From Holothuria scabra (Eukaryota > Echinodermata > Holothuroidea > Aspidochirotida > Holothuriidae): a stretch of DNA of 64,000 nt. The position numbers and the translations under genes were made by a program. Under the pieces are notes generated by a model. It worked only from the letters and a program-made list of their open reading frames with translations. It was not told where the DNA came from and searched no databases. Of the stretch, positions 1 through 14,457 are shown piece after piece (the first letter of the stretch is position 1; every line of letters starts with the position of its first letter). The stretch is taken from positions 31,331,986-31,395,985 of the forward strand of contig CM074196.1 of the NCBI GenBank assembly GCA_037179385.1. Direction: 5' to 3'.

Positions 1-2570
1 CGGCTGTTTGAAATTTTAGACCCCCCCCCTCCCCCGCCTCCGTTCGCAAAGCATCCCACAACTGCCCTCCCGAATAATGTGACTATAGCTGGGCGGGACG
101 ATGGCAAGTTGCACATCCCTACACGTCAATAAGCCTGTCCGCAAGCGTTGCATGATTGCAACGGTAGTGAAACCGGGGCTACCCTTATTCACCAGAAACC
201 TGTCGGCCGAATGCCGATCACTCACGATCAAAGGCAGTTCCCGAAGGCAACTTGATGTTGATCGAGTCGACCCGACATCATCAACACTTTGATGCAGGGT
301 ATGTCCAGAAGGTGCAAAATATTTATATTAACCAAATTTAGAGTAGTTGTTTCATCCAGAGGCTAAGGGGTGAAAGGTTATGCCCTGTGTTTGAAAGAAG
401 TTGATGATATGGAATGTCGACCAGTGCACTTAAAGGTAGTTTTACATGTCAGCAAAAAGCCCTCAGTAAATTTACTTGGTCAAGGAGCAAGGCTTTTCAA
501 CGGAAAATTAGAACTACCTTCAATATTTTTTACTGTTCTCAACCTCTTCAAAGTGAAAGTTCCTGAAATAACTTGTTTCTTATGCAAAAATAATGTTGCA
601 GAGTGTTGCACAGTGTTGATACATCGTTTGTTAACCCCATGTATTAGTTACGGTATCTCTTAATTACTCATCAGAAAGCTTATGATTTGGTAATTGACTT
701 TATTTTCAAGGACACAATTTAAACTTCTAAACTCAAAACCCTTGAGGCGGCAAACTGTCCTTGAAATGAAGATTGCAAAAACAAAGGATAACATTATACA
801 TATGCGGCAGATCCTTCCTTACTGACACCAAAATATTTGCAAACTGAGCACATATTTATGCGTGACTAAGTGTAAATCAAAAATTAACCTGTAGCGCATA
901 GGGGCGGAAGCGGGGGAGGGGGCATGGGCGCCTGTCCCTCCCCCCCCCCCCACATATTTTTATGAGATTTTTGGGCGGGCACCAATAACTGAATGTGGGA
1001 AAATAAATTTTAAATTGCTTTTATTACATTTCGGCTATTCTTTGGCTCAATTATTACTTTTTAGAGTGCAAAAGTTGCAAAGCTTCCGAGGGCTTCGTCC
1101 CTGGACCTTCACATTAACGATAGCCTGTAGGGGAGTTTCCTTTCGTCCTTCAAACATTTAAAACAAACTCTTTCCAAGCTCTTTTTCCTTTTCAAATTAC
1201 CTTTCTCCTTCTCAAATCAGGCCCTTTTAAACATAATGAGCGAGGGGCATGTCCCCAGTCCCCTTACTGACCGTAAGGACACACATTTGCCCTAGTAATA
1301 ATGTCCCTTTTAGGATTATTAGTAATACCTATACAAAGGTACTTTTTTGCTTTCATTATGTCCTCAAAAGCACGTACTTCTAGTAAATTTCATATTTAAT
1401 GAGAAAAAAAATGCTTCATGACTCTCAACAGCCAATCATGAAACAGCGCAGTCTACTACACTACTTCAAGTTGGTTTCACAGATCTTGCCCTAAAACTAG
1501 GCAAATAAACGCCGTCCTTCTTGATTCCGCGGCGAAGCCGACGTCTAATTAGTAATCATTACCCAGCTCTTGAAATAGTTTATATGAGGAATGGATGGAT
1601 GTTGCTAGTAAATATGTGAAAACTTTAATGCTTCAAAGCCGAATAATACACAACTGGCCTAAAATGCAGTTATACGGCGAAACTCTGACGACAGATGACT
1701 GCAGCATGCTTCTAATTAATTACACTAATCCTTAGCGTGCCCGAGTTCTTTTTTCAAACATTTGTTGAAAAGATAAAATTGCGATCTCCGTATAGCCTTG
1801 GTAAAGTTTTCAAGAAAAAATAAAAACATTTTAAGTTAAATTCTGGCAGCTTATATAAAGGGCAATTACTACTAATGGTTCACTTCAAAGTATGGCGCAA
1901 ATTTTAGCCCCAAATGGAAGAATAAACAGATTTTCTTTGGGTGCAGAATATTACAAAAAGTTCTAGGATGTAGTGACAATTTCCAATATATAGACTGGCA
2001 GATGGACGAGAAGGTAGCCGGACTGGTAGATGTTTGCGGTGTCCAAAGTGACGGTATGCCAAAACATGGAAATGATGGCCTACATTTTATGTTGTTCCTT
2101 ATTATGTTGTCATATGTGCACTTTCTTGCATTAACTTACATTGTGATTGCAAAAGAACTAACAATTGAATGAAAACCACTTAGAGAAGAGTCAATTTTAC
2201 CTGGAACCATGCGTACTGGTCATCCGTCCGAGTTGCCAGGGTACCAGGTCATGAGTACGGCTATGGGCACAGGTATGATGGCATGAGTAAGGATACGGGT
2301 GCGAGTACGGAACCTCAGGTTGTTCTCGAGTTTACAGTTACTAGCTAGTCGTACTAACTGGGGTATAGAGTCCGAGCGAATACTTCGTTCGCTATCAGTA
2401 TTAGTTTCCACTTGAGTGTGTATATTTGTGTGTGTAACATCCAGGTTTTACAAGCGGTAACTTCCTATGGATGCAAGCCTATGATCATGTATGACAGTAT
2501 GAGTGCATGGCAGAGTTGTTAGGGTGTCACATAGTATAGCCAAACTTCTTTTATGCATTTTCTGGAGCTC
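1..2570. other. No gene; low-complexity and repeats
   Basis: Contains C-rich runs at about 25-38 and 937-953, a repeat near 900-1110 whose CTTCCGAGGGCTTCGTCCC resembles 11.29-11.32 kb, and a partial family 2 MITE. The frames at 16-292 are on both strands of a less AT-rich piece and show no recognisable domain. Confidence 0.5.
1295..1495. mobile_element. Partial family 2 MITE
   Basis: Shares CTCAACAGCCAATCATGAAAC and GTCTACTACACTACTTCAAG with family 2. The ends have no clear TTAA. Confidence 0.6.
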
Positions 2571-2576
2571 TCCAAA

Positions 2577-2956
2577 ACACTCTGGTCAATTTTAGCTAGG
2601 ATAATTGTCACCAATTTTCCATATACATTGGCCGATGGGTGAAAAAGACTAGGGTTTCCTGGTCATTTTAACCAGTAGGGCCAATATGTATGGTGTCACC
2701 ACTGATCAAAAATTTCCTGGTTAAAATGACCAGGATTTCTTGATCATTTTAGCCAGAAAATGCAAGGACTCAAAATGCATTTCCTGGTTGAAATAACTTG
2801 AAAATCCTGGTAATTTTTGTAAAGATAGGTATGAAAGTCCGCTTTACTGTACATTTTCTAGTTAAATGACAAAGATTTTCTTTTCATTTTAATGTAATAT
2901 GGAAAATTGTTGACAACAATACTGGTTTAAATTTGACCAGGAATGTTTTCAGGGTG
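2577..2956. repeat. Self-complementary repeat with CCTGGTCATTTTAACCAGG words
   Basis: TTTCCTGGTCATTTTAACCAG and its complement recur several times. The ends ACACTCTGG and TTTTCAGGGTGA resemble, weakly, the CACTCTTAAAA ends of the elements at 13.2, 39.4 and 47.5 kb. Confidence 0.6.
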
Positions 2957-3018
2957 AGCCAACGACTCGAACCTTCACCCACTTTAAAATATGTAGAAAT
3001 TTTTTCTCTTTCAGAAGG

Positions 3019-3267
3019 TTAAAGGTAAGGAGCAGTCCCCAAAAACTTATTTTGAAGAAAAAGCTAAATAACTCAATTTTCTTCTTATTTCTCCCCAAAG
3101 TATCTTTAATTACATTTTATGACTATATTATTGCATATTAAAGGTAAGCATTTATTTCTGGTAAATTTCACATTTGAAGAGAAAAACATTGTCAAACAAC
3201 AGCCAATCATGAAACTGGACAGTCTACTACACTTCTTCAATTTGGGATGACTGCTCCTGCCCTTTAA
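3019..3267. mobile_element. TTAA-flanked MITE, family 2
   Basis: TTAA edges; left AAAGGTAAGGAGCAGTCCCC; interior ACAACAGCCAATCATGAAAC and GTCTACTACACTTCTTCAAT; right GACTGCTCCTGCCCTTTAA. The orientation is opposite to the 46.5 kb copy. Confidence 0.8.
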
Positions 3268-4489
3268 AGTTCCATAGCATATCCTCCCGAAAAAGGCTAC
3301 TAATTTTAAGTTGTGGCATTTGTTTTTTGAGATTTAGTGCATTATGGGAAATCTGTGATGTCATCAAGGCACATTAATTTTACATTGCATCAATTTATTT
3401 ATAATTTTAATGCCGTTGGGAACATTAAGACATTGTTTGCTGTAGCCTACATGTGGTGTAGATAAACGTGCAAGATCTGGTGACCCTGCTACATACCGTA
3501 GGCCTATTCGAACTCGCGGACCTTCTTTCTCATGCCTTCAGTGGCGTTTGATGGAGTGTATTAAATCCAAATAGTTACCACATCTATGGGATGACAAGGC
3601 ATATTTGTACCAGTATACGAATGTGACGTTGGGACATGGTTAGAATCGAGTCCACCAAGGATCATTTCAAATCCGAGTCCAGGACCGTCCTACTTTGAGT
3701 CAAGTCGAGAACAGAGGGCCTCCATATTAGTATCTTTCAGCATCTATTTTAATACTGGCTGTGTATGCTCTGTTTAAGTTGTTGTGCAAGTGTAAGTAAA
3801 TGACTTTGGAGTATCTGGAAGGACTCTACCATGTCATGAGTACAGGTACGGTCACAGTACCAGATCAAGAATAAAGTAACTTGGAAGTCGGCTAGGTAAC
3901 TGATCCACCCGGAGATGCTTCAGTCCTGGGAAAACTCCGGCTGACTGGGCAACCGATTAAGTTCAGTTAGTGGTAAGACTATGCCAAGTGGGAAAAGCCG
4001 TAGTACCCGGAGAAAAACCCATACACAACAAGCGTGATTGAAACACATGCACATGTAAAACATATTGGTACACAGCAAAAGGCAAAGTCGGATAGGTTAA
4101 CTGTTCTACCCGAAGGTGTTTCAGTCCAGCGTGCAACCGACTAAGTTCGTCGACTGGGCAATCGAATTTAGTGGCACGCCTATACCAAGTAGGAGGAAAG
4201 CCGGAGTATCCGTTTTTCAATTTCCATACATACTCTTTCTTGTAGCCAATTTGCATGCAGTTTACTTAACGATCAAAAGAGCTTCCTTAATCAAAGCATG
4301 AGATTTTTATAACGCAAACCTTTGAATGACAACCACTCAAGACGAACAGATGTTCAGTTTCCTTGTTTATTGCCACCGTGAATACGTGTAATAGCGTTTA
4401 TGTGTCGATCATTGGCTTCAGTTAGACCGGGGTATTCTGATCACATTCTTAGTCTCCTCTTTAAGTGGAAAATGAAGCAAATCTTTAAA

Positions 4490-4995
4490 CCTGAAAAACG
4501 AACCTTGTCTACACAGTGTGGTGAAACTTCAATTCAAATCGACCATGTATCTCTCGAGGTATCAGTACATGAAGTTGCTAGGTTTATTTTTAAAAGTAAG
4601 TTTGGGGCAGCAGAGATTATGTCACTCCCTCACATTGACAAGAAATGCTTTGTTTCGCTTTGTTGTTGTTGTTTTTTTTTTTCAGATTGCTGTGTTGACC
4701 TTGAAGTTAAAGACAGGACAGGACCTCCCTGTGAGGGTTGTAAATTTCTAAAGTTCTCTTGCCACTTATGCAATCACATTCTGATCATATGAAATTGTTG
4801 CAAAGTTTAAAGAGAAACCAAAGACTGTCCATTAATGTGAGGATATGATGTAATATGTGTTTCTTTCAAGTTCACTTTTTGTTGAAAATGCCTGACGGAC
4901 AACAGCACTTGCTCACATCTTGAGAACTGCACATCGGATTGCAATGCAAATTTCATCAACAGTAAGAAAATAAGTACACCTCTCACATATCAAAA
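4490..4995 (+). repeat. Interspersed repeat family 3, copy 1
   Basis: Blocks CACAGTGTGGTGAAACTTCA, CACTCCCTCACATTGACAAG, TGTGTTGACCTTGAAGTTAA and TTGAGAACTGCACATCGGAT recur in the same order near 19.1-19.6 and 38.8-39.3 kb. The open frames 4400-4792 lie in it and are not taken as genes. Confidence 0.75.
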
Positions 4996-4999
4996 ATAT

Positions 5000-7900
5000 A
5001 TTCGACCTTTAATTCCCTTCTCTTAAATCACCGTATCTTCTACGTTCGTTTGACTAACCCAAGGTCACCATCGTGTGGCTTCATTTCATTCTTCGGGGAA
5101 AACAATATTATAGGTAAACCAATAAAATAGATGAACAATTCATCATACATTGCCTAGTCACTCTAACAATTGACAGATAGTAGGCTTATACAAATGATTC
5201 AAATCTCGAAAGCGTATAAACACACAACAGCGACCCAATTGTCATCGAGATCTTTCGCAAAATATCACCTTATTTGTAATCGACAAAAAATAGGAAGTCT
5301 AAAGGCCTAATACTCTCACACCAAACAGTTCTCCAAGCCTATTTACTTAAGCCCCTTCCTCACTGAGCTGTCTAATCCTCATACAGACGGACGTAATCTC
5401 AGCGGTATACAAGACCCCTTAAGTGTAATCACAACACTCAGTGACATGAACGACTACGGTATTCATGGGCGTCGATATGAGTGGAGGGAACACTAACTTG
5501 AAAGCCCCCCCCCCCCCCCCACCCACACACACACACTTTTTGTGACCTGAAACTTCAATGCTACCAAAAAGACTAGGCCTATACATTCCTTTTCTAAAGT
5601 CCTCCCACCAGTCTGGCAAAGGACCTTTCAAAGCCAAAACTTTCACTGCTTTACCGAAGAAGCTATATTACGTCCACTCAAGGCAATACGTGACCAACCT
5701 CACGGACCTAAGACCATTTACATTATTGGTCTGTCATGTATGGCTCCATTCTAGACTAGATGAAGAGAACAGATTCTACACATGATCGAAGCCAAAAGGC
5801 CGAGCGGCGAGACAAGTAGGTTACGAAAGGTGACACTCTACCGATTACGATCAATTTTCTGTATCAATAATTCCACATGTTTACTTTGCAAACTCCCCAA
5901 ATTTTCGCACGCTCCACGCGCTTGCAGTCTCGTTGATGTCCTTTTTTTCACTTGAATATCAAACATACATCTCTATGGTTTTGTCGACTGCATGAGACAG
6001 CAGGTGCGGTCATGAAGGAGCACGGCATTCAGGAATTTGAAGATGACAAGAGATATCGTCCCCTATTATTATGTTCGGTGTCGTTCGAGAGGACGTTTTT
6101 GAATGTTTTTTACATCAACAATCTCAGGGGTATAGCTACAGCCGGGGGGGGGGGGGGCTGCTCTGAAAAAATGAAGATTTCGGAAGTTTGCCACTTGTGA
6201 AACTTAGTTTACAGTGTGGTTTTGACAACTCATGAAATTAAAAGCTGCATATTCTTCATTATACAAGGCAGAATTTTCGGAGCGCTTCGCGCGCCACAAA
6301 TTGCAATTTCTTAGCAGAAGTGCTCGCTCATACCTTCAGTTTGGTAAACTTTTCCGAACTCATGTGACACCAGATCATCAAGTGACACCGGTAACATCAG
6401 TGCTATTTTCATAAAGTTCCTCCTATAAAATTCCAAATGAATTTTCTGTGACAACACGTCTACCAAACTTTGGCCAAATCTTTGGAGAAATGCCATGCAA
6501 TTAAACACATGGTCAACAGTGTGACGGACATTTCGCCCTGCATCATAGCAATAACTCAGCTAACTCTTCCAGCGGGCATATTGTGTTAGTATTTTACAAT
6601 AAACCAGAATGCAAAACTACATTGAGGTTTCGATGATACATAAATGTTCCGTTTCAAAGAGTGCCATCATGCACCATTATCTTCTCATTCAAATATTACA
6701 CTAGCATGTTCAAAATATAATTTTATCATTCCAGATGACCTTTTGACCTTCATAAAAGCCATACATAGCTAGACATACAAAGAACACACATACAAATGGA
6801 CAAACAACTATCGTGAAAGATCATATTTAAAAAGGTTTCCGGGCTTTGACTCCATCATGAATGCATAGGTTTCTCTTATCATCGAAACCAAAATTCGTTC
6901 TTGTAAAATTAATATTTATCACCACAGGGTGATGTATTAATGAAAATAAGGTATTCCAGCGTTCCTTCCTAGATCCAAATAAATTTACTACGGATAGAAA
7001 TTCAATTATTTGTTGCCAAAGACTAATTTGTTGAACTTTCAAAATTTAAAATCATGCAACTTCCATAACTCATCTCGTGCATTACTTTTTGAGATGAAGG
7101 TATTGCTGGGGTTCATTGTTGAGATTGAATGGTTTGGTAAACACTAGAGCTGTTTTCTTTGTACTCTATTCTGTAGCTTCCTTAAACACACTATTGCCCT
7201 TTAAAGGCACTCATTGAGTTGATATCGAAAACTTGATGACAGTGTTTAAAGGTACTACTGTATGAAAAGCCAGTAATTAACATGATTAGCCATGTTTTAC
7301 ATCCAGTAGTTACGAAAACAGTCTGAATTTTGTGGTGTCCTAACTTGTAACGGTTTTGTGCATAATTTGAAAAAAGTGTCTGGTCACAAATTTTTGAAAA
7401 CCCAATTCAACCGTTAAGTTTTCACTGATCAAACATTCCTTTGTACGAAGGGTATGGGATTGTCTTAGTTTGATCATTTGTCATTGACATGTGAAGAAAA
7501 CTTAACACCTTTGGGAAAGTTTGTTGAATTACATGAACAACTCGATGAGCCGCTTTAAAATAAAACTGAACAAAGCATTCCTTGCCACTTAGGAATACAA
7601 ATCTGGCTATTTCATTTAATGGTGTTTCTACTTAAATTTGTCCGATTTGTCGGTGAAGTTTCACCAAACTGAGTAAATGTTGTTCCTCTTTTAGGCCTCA
7701 TATGAGATTAAATGTTTCTAAGATTCGTCAGTTGGCTCTGTGATATGGAGGAACCTCCTGGCAGTTTCAAAACCAGTTGATTAACTAGTTGACTGATCGG
7801 GCCGCCCACTGTAAGGCTTTGCTTAGAATTCCTCTTTCGGTTGAATTCCCGTGAAATGTTATCACAATATCAACATTTTGTTGGCGATGGAACCTGCAGA

Positions 7901-10900
7901 CAAGTTTCATGGAATCGTTGGCTAACCTCTATAAACAGATAAAAGTTTTGTTTGTCGTTGCACTTTTATGAGGCTTCCATTGAATTCATTTTCCGTCGTT
8001 CGAGGTAGTACTTATTCCATGCTCTTACAAACCAATGGAACTGGCGGACAAACCCAGGCTGATTTTACAAAGCTCCTCAATTTTCACCTTTTAAGAGACT
8101 TTCAGGTTCACGATTCCCTCGACTCCCTCGACTAAGGAAAAGCGAAGCCTTGGGGATCCAAAGAAAGCCGAAACCAAGCTCAAGGAAATATATTTGACAT
8201 TAAAAAAGAAGGTCAGAATGAATGTCTGTCCGAGGTAGTTTTCCCATGACACGTCCCCGAACAGAATTTATTAAAGCGACTCACTGAGTTTTTTCTTTTT
8301 CATGAAATTCAACAAATGTTTCCAAACATGCACAGTTTTGCACAGCTTTTTAACATACCAATGGCAAATGGCCAAACATATACAATTCCCACATCTTACA
8401 CAAATAAACTTTTATGAGTGATTACTTCACCGTGCAATTTGGTTTTCAAAGATTTCTGACCAGACACTTTTTTCACTAATTATAATCATAATATTTATTT
8501 TAAGTTTTAAAAATGAAACAATTTTGACAGTTCTGGAGGCAAAGTTCGAAAATCTATATCGAAAAGATAGTTATTCGTCTGATGTTTAATTGTACTATTA
8601 AAACTTCTAACTCCCCCCCCCAAAAAAAAAAACCGCTAGAAACCAACACCCCACCCCCTGCTAAAAACACCATACCCCACCACAAAGTATTAAAACAAAA
8701 CTTCTAGATCGACTGCACGGTCAAGTCAGTGGTTACAGCATCATACTAACAGTTGGAAGGTCTTGAGTTCCATTCCTGACCGGGGACATCAGCAAACTTT
8801 AAAGTGTAACCTGTTCTGTTCGGGAAGTGATAAATCGCACCCCTCTGGCAAGCACTTCATATTAATGACACAGACGACACACTAACGTCACAAGGAGTTC
8901 AATATTCATATACGAGGTAGCATAAGAGCGTTTGGAAAGTTCCCGATGATCTTGGGAATATTTGCGCGTGTTGCACAACGTAACACGCTAGTTAGAAATT
9001 GATCTTGATCTTGCGAATTATTGGCATCTGTTCTAGGGAATTTGTGAAAAACAGTATTGGACGAACTGCAAAGTTGATAAACATACTATCACGTTGTTTG
9101 CAACGTTGTGTTCCCCTTGTAAACAAGTTTGAACCCACAAAATATCTCCTTTCAATTCGAAGCACTTACTGAAGGTATTACGTATTGACCGAACAAGGGT
9201 GTTACTGCGTGCACAGCTATACAACACCGTGCAAAATTGTAACCTCCTGGAAAACAAAGTTCCCGTACAAGGGTTTATTAACTAAGTAAATCGAAAAAAA
9301 AGCATTACACGTCGGATCGGGCGAGGCACGGTCTTTTAGTTTCTAACAAACACGAGCACGTGAGAAAAGTTGAAATTCAAATGAAATGCCGAGAGAAAAT
9401 GCAAAGACCGAGAAATAACTGGACTCCCCTTTGGTCATCACTTTATTCAAGCTTTCAAAAATCTTTACTTCCGCATAGGAAAATACCATAGTAACTTACA
9501 CGGATAGTACACAAGAGAAAAATGGCTGCATCATTTTGTCATGGTGTTGTAAGTTCTTATTGTCATGTAGTATGGCACCTTCCCTGACCTTTAACATAGA
9601 CGCCATCTTGTTGTTTACGAGCAATTCTCCCTTCCTGTTTTCCTAGGTTCCCAGGGCCCTTACTGTTTCCGGTCACGTGTTACCTGTGAACGTGGGCGTC
9701 TACTTCGTTCTAGTTCAACGTGTACGCCGTATCCCGTATTTTCAAGGTGTGGCCAATTTCATCCTCTTCGTTGGTCTTTCAGATCAGAACATTCATTAAT
9801 ATTGATTTAATTTGGTGCGTCACAACTTTCAGCCAATCAGGGGACTACATGTGTTCCGATCTCCCATGAGGTTTGCAAGCTCAGAGCCTGCCGCTCCCAC
9901 TATTTTGTTGGAACTCGTGCAAGAGCTCGAAGCAGAAGCATGCAATCACCATGTAGATAGTTGAATTTTAATAATTATTTTGCCGGCCGAGTCAAACTTG
10001 ATCTTTTTGGAACTCAATCAACGAATTAATAAACCAATTTGAAAATTAATTGGAACTCTCATCCGTTTTTGTTTTCTGTTTCCGGCTACACAAGATCCGG
10101 CCCGTACTAACGCTACTTTACATAATATCGGGGTGGAGTAACTACCGGTACGCTCTCAGATTTCACTCAAAAATCTTCAAGGAGTTAATATCATATGCCA
10201 TCTACTGACTTCCATTTAGCAATTGTATGAGAGGTGGGCTACTAGAAACTTAGATGGAGGGGCCAGGGGGAAAAGTCACCACAGAAAAAGGTTGGTCACT
10301 AGAAAATTCAAAATTACGACTGTTCCTATGCATGTTAGTATACATCCCCCCCCCCGCCCCCCCCCCCCCCCCCATGTTGCTTCCAGGAAGATATCCGGTG
10401 TCGGAAAGCTTCGTCCAAAAACAGATCCTTTTCTCATTTCAAATTGTTTTAATAAAGGTAAGCTTTATTGGTTACTAGTTTGCTTCGGAATGATATGTCT
10501 AGATGAAAGCAACTCGTAATACCGTTTCCGATCAAAATACATGACTTTTGACAATTTCAATATTTCGTGACGTCATAATTTGGGTAGCCTAATTTCCCCA
10601 AGATAATTCCCCTGATTTCATGCCTAGACCCACCACTTGACATTAAACCCATAGAGCCAAAATAAAACCAGCTCTTCTCTTCTTGCTACCTGTGACATGT
10701 GGCTCTCAGAAATACGTAGATCGATGTCAATGAACTTGTGGCTAGACTACTAGAAGTCATTAACCGCACAATATGTAAATGTGTGGGATAAAAACGCCTT
10801 TTGTGCCCAGTGACATCAAATCCCATGATCAAGGACGGTAATCTTACTGATCCGTATCAGATATTGGGAGGGAGACATTTTCAAGAACGAAAGACGGGTA

Positions 10901-11570
10901 ACCAGGAACTCTGATTAGGGTGGGAGACACCGGTGAAGGGTTATGTATAACTAGTATAGTGACACCATGTGGTACCCATTGTTTGCAAGAATCGCGAGCC
11001 ATAGGCCTATCAGTGGACTGCCTTGGGTAGCTTAGCCGTGCCGATGAGGCATCCTTGTTATTGGTTTTAACGTTTCACTGCAAAAAGAAAGCTCAAAATA
11101 ACGACTGCTTAAAGGACAAGAGCAGCCACCCCTACTTGAAGTGAGGTAATATACTGTCCTCAGGGGCGGGATTTGATCTCTGGAAGTGTGTGTGTGGGGG
11201 GGGGGGGCAAATTCGGGCAGACTACAAAACGGCGCCGCAGGAGAGCGAAGCGCTCCCCCTAACGGCGTGGGCATAGCCCTGGTGGGGGTCCAGGGGCGAA
11301 GCCCCGGAAGCTCCTGGGTATTTACGAAATTGTAGGCATTAAAATGATGCATTTTATCTTCAACTTTAAATTACATAAGATGGGCACTTAACAGAACAAA
11401 AATATCATAACTTGAATTTCTTCAATTATATCCTTACTCCGTATGATTAAAGTCGGCCGGAAGGAGAATGGATTAATTTAAGTTGAGGTTCTTCAGGGGC
11501 TCCCTCCTTGGTGCCCTATATCTTCTATTCAGAAAGCTAGGGGCTTTTCATGTGATGTGAATTCATACCT
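5000..11570. other. No gene supported; scattered repeats
   Basis: Poly-C or poly-G runs at 5507-5520, 6144-6157, 8613 and 10348-10373 lie inside short repeat fragments. CTCTGGCAAA/CCAAAGAAGCTATATTACG words near 5600-5670 recur at 17.93-17.99 kb. A DR2-like TGACCTTTTGACCTT occurs at 6735. Frames here are short and without domains. Confidence 0.5.
8725..8900 (+). repeat. Repeat shared with 18.30-18.37 kb, possibly SINE
   Basis: GGGAAGTGATAAATCGCACC then CCTCTGGCAAGCACTTCATA occurs inverted at about 18310-18372. Upstream, GGTCTTGAGTTCCATTCCTG is faintly B-box-like. Confidence 0.4.
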
Positions 11571-11574
11571 TGTC

Positions 11575-12370
11575 TATGATGGGGCGCGAGGAGCGTTTAA
11601 GACTTCTCAGCAATGAAACTGAATGAAAATTGGAGAAAGGATGGGCCACTTTTAACCTTAGCTTAAGACATTCTTACCGAAGCACAAACATACTCTGGTT
11701 TCATTGATAGTTTTTTTTTTTTTTTTTCAGGTGACTTTCACAGAGCCGTTACCTATAAAGGGTAGGGTGTCCATTCCTTCATGACAGGAAAGAAGGACAA
11801 TTCTCGCTACTATCTAAGCGGAGCGCCACCATGAGTTGGCGCGTAGCGTACCAGAAAAATTGTTGGCCTTTACAAACCCCCCAGATGGCCAGAAACCGCC
11901 CTTCCCGGTGTTCTAAGCTACATGATTACAGTCGTGAAAATGGGTGTGAGAAGTTTTACATTACAATTTTCAAAATGGAGGAATTGCAACGTTTGGCTCC
12001 TTGTGAGCTCGAACGGAGGACAGGGTGCTCAAAAGCCGGACGAATGAACATCCTAGTAAAGGGGCGCGCTGAGCGCGCCGAAATGATGAATTTTTACTTA
12101 TCTCAATAGTGAAATTGAAATAAAATTAGACAAAGAGTGGTCCCTTTTCATTACAGCTGAGTAAGGGTGACCCCTGAGGATATTTGTACTTTGCAAAAAG
12201 TACCGTTGGTTTCCTATAGAGTCTTTTTCATGAGATTTTTTATAGAGTCCTTACCTGTGATGGGGCGTGCAGAACACGCAGAAAAAAATGGACCTTTGAG
12301 ACATGTCAATAGAGAAATCAATGGAAATTAGAGAAAGGGTGGGCCCCTTTTCACTTCAGCCGAAAAAGAG
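11575..12370 (+). repeat. Three related GGGGCGCG-headed repeat units
   Basis: TGATGGGGCGCGAGGAGCG (11579), GGGGCGCGCTGAGCGCGCCG (12061) and TGATGGGGCGTGCAGAACAC (12259) are each followed by a similar 100 bp with GAGAAAGGRTGGGCC-type words and CTTTTMA. The open frame 11831-12109 lies between them and looks repeat-derived. Confidence 0.5.
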
Positions 12371-12724
12371 TGGCGCTCCATATGAGGGCCAAATAAGATC
12401 ATCGTCCTTTCAGAAAGCTTTGGGGCACTTGGTCAGAGAAGGGGACCAGAAGACGACCACCCCCCTGCCCCCCCCCCCCCCTTCACTAGTTACGGTAGAC
12501 CTTCAGCTGTGTACGTAATCCTGACATATTTAAAATGGGTGCACGCGAAGCGTGTCGATAAAACAGCGTTGAGACATTTATTGGAAGAATATTGTTTTCA
12601 TCTAGTTTTCAATGCAGTATATGACCCATTATGCAACTCGATTAAGTATCACTCGCCATGCTCTGTCATTTCCAGTTTGTATTTTTGTAGCAAAAGCAAC
12701 CAGACTAATACGTAAAAAAACTAA

Positions 12725-12940
12725 GTTCTGGAAAAAAGTGGGGGGGGGGGAGCAGCCTATGACTGTCCTGTTTCATGATTGACTGTTGAGACATTTTCTC
12801 TTCAAATGTGAAACTTACTGCTTGGTTTACCTTGAATATGAAATATTTATTTAGTCAAAATAAGATGAAAGATATTTTGAAGAGAAAAAAGGAGAAAACT
12901 GAAATATTTAGCTGTGGTTTCCAAATAAGTTGACTCTTAA
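12725..12940. mobile_element. Decayed family 2 MITE
   Basis: GACTGTCCTGTTTCATGATTG then ACTGTTGAGACATTTTCTC, ending near AGTTGACTCTTAA; the left end carries a poly-G run. Confidence 0.55.
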
Positions 12941-13207
12941 CCTGTGAATTTGCTAAAAAATCTGGGTAATGCCATTTCCGGCTGTCGAGGGAAGGGGGTG
13001 CGAATTTTCAAAAAATTTTCGATATGCCCCGGCCAACCGATGGTGCGGCCACCGGTTAGTTTTTGGACAGGATAACAAAACGCGACTGCTTAGATTCTCT
13101 TACAAGCTTGGCGAATGTTATTTCACCGTGACCTCGCTGAGGGGTTTCGATTTCCAGAATTATCTGAACGACCGAGCCAAAGATGGTGGCGATCCGCTTA
13201 TAGCTTA

Positions 13208-14457
13208 TACACTCTTAAAAAAATTGGGCAGATTTTGCCCAACTTTTTGACCAACACTGGGCATCTATTCAACAACCTAAACAGTTGGGCAAAACTTTAA
13301 CCAACCAAATTGGGTAAAGTTTGAACCCAACTGTTGGGCAAGAGATTACCCAACTGTTTGGTAAATTAGCATTTTAAAACATACCCACTTGTTGGGTACT
13401 TCTTTTATTAAACTGTTGGGCAAATGCATTAACCAAATGTTGGTTATATGTTAATCATCTGTTCCTTAAACATTGGTGCTTTCTTTAAATTTTAGGTTGT
13501 AGGTTATGGCAGGGAGCTGCCACTGCAGCTCCCTGGTTATGGCAACCCATCGGTCCCGGTTAAAAAACCCTGGCTTAATAACCTATTTGGCTTGTCACTG
13601 AGTTTCGTAGTAGGTACGTCCAAAACTATCATTTTTAAAAGGCACTGTATTTTTAAAAGGCACTGTAAAATGATGTGTGTTAATGATGTGATGAAGTATT
13701 GTAGTTTCATCAATGCATAAATGTGAACACAAGGGCTGCATGAGAATTAGCTGGTCCGTAGCTCTCATACACTGTTATCATGGTTATGAGACAGGTTTCT
13801 TGTTATGCCGAAAGGTTTCAAATAATAATATATAAACGCCCATTCGGACGTGAAAGAGAATATCCCAGATCCTGACCACTCATTGGATAGCAGTTTTGCG
13901 CCAAATACGAATCGTGGAATCTCATACAAATGTGTTCTAGTTGGTAGTACTATTTAAAGAATTTTATGGAAATAGAGATCGATTTCATGGTCTAAAGTAA
14001 TGTACGAGTTTAGCTGTTTGGCCAATATAAAAGATGCCAAAGAGAATTTTCAGATTATGGTACCATGGTCTGATTATGAGAAGAATTGTGAAACAAATCG
14101 GGTCAAGTGCACTGTTGTTTGGTGACAACACTGCAACCAACAATATACCCAACAAATTGGCAAAAAGTTACCCAACAAGTGGGTAAAGGAAAAATATGCT
14201 CAACTGTAGAAGAAAATCTTATCGTCATTTTGACCAGTCAGTTGGGTATAACAGTATACGCGTGCATGAAAGGGGAAATTTAACCATTATTTGAGCAAAG
14301 ATTGACCAACACTTAAGCAATTACTTTTACTCAACAAAAACTTTGCCCAGCGTTTAAACATTGCACCAATTAGCCCCAAAGTTGGGCAAAGTTTAACCAA
14401 CACATTTCATAAACTTCTTTAACCAACGGATATTTTACCCAACGTTTTAAGAGTGTA
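13208..14457. mobile_element. TA-flanked inverted-repeat element with TTGGGCAAA-type repeats
   Basis: TA then CACTCTTAAAAAAATTGGGC on the left; TTTTACCCAACGTTTTAAGAGTG then TA on the right. The interior is full of short self-complementary words built on CCCAACTGTTGGGCAAA in both orientations. TA target duplication suggests Tc1/mariner-like mobilisation. No transposase frame was seen, so it is non-autonomous. Confidence 0.8.

Noticed and set aside
4400..4792. 130-codon frame
   Set aside because: Falls in interspersed repeat family 3, and the frame is not preserved in the other copies.
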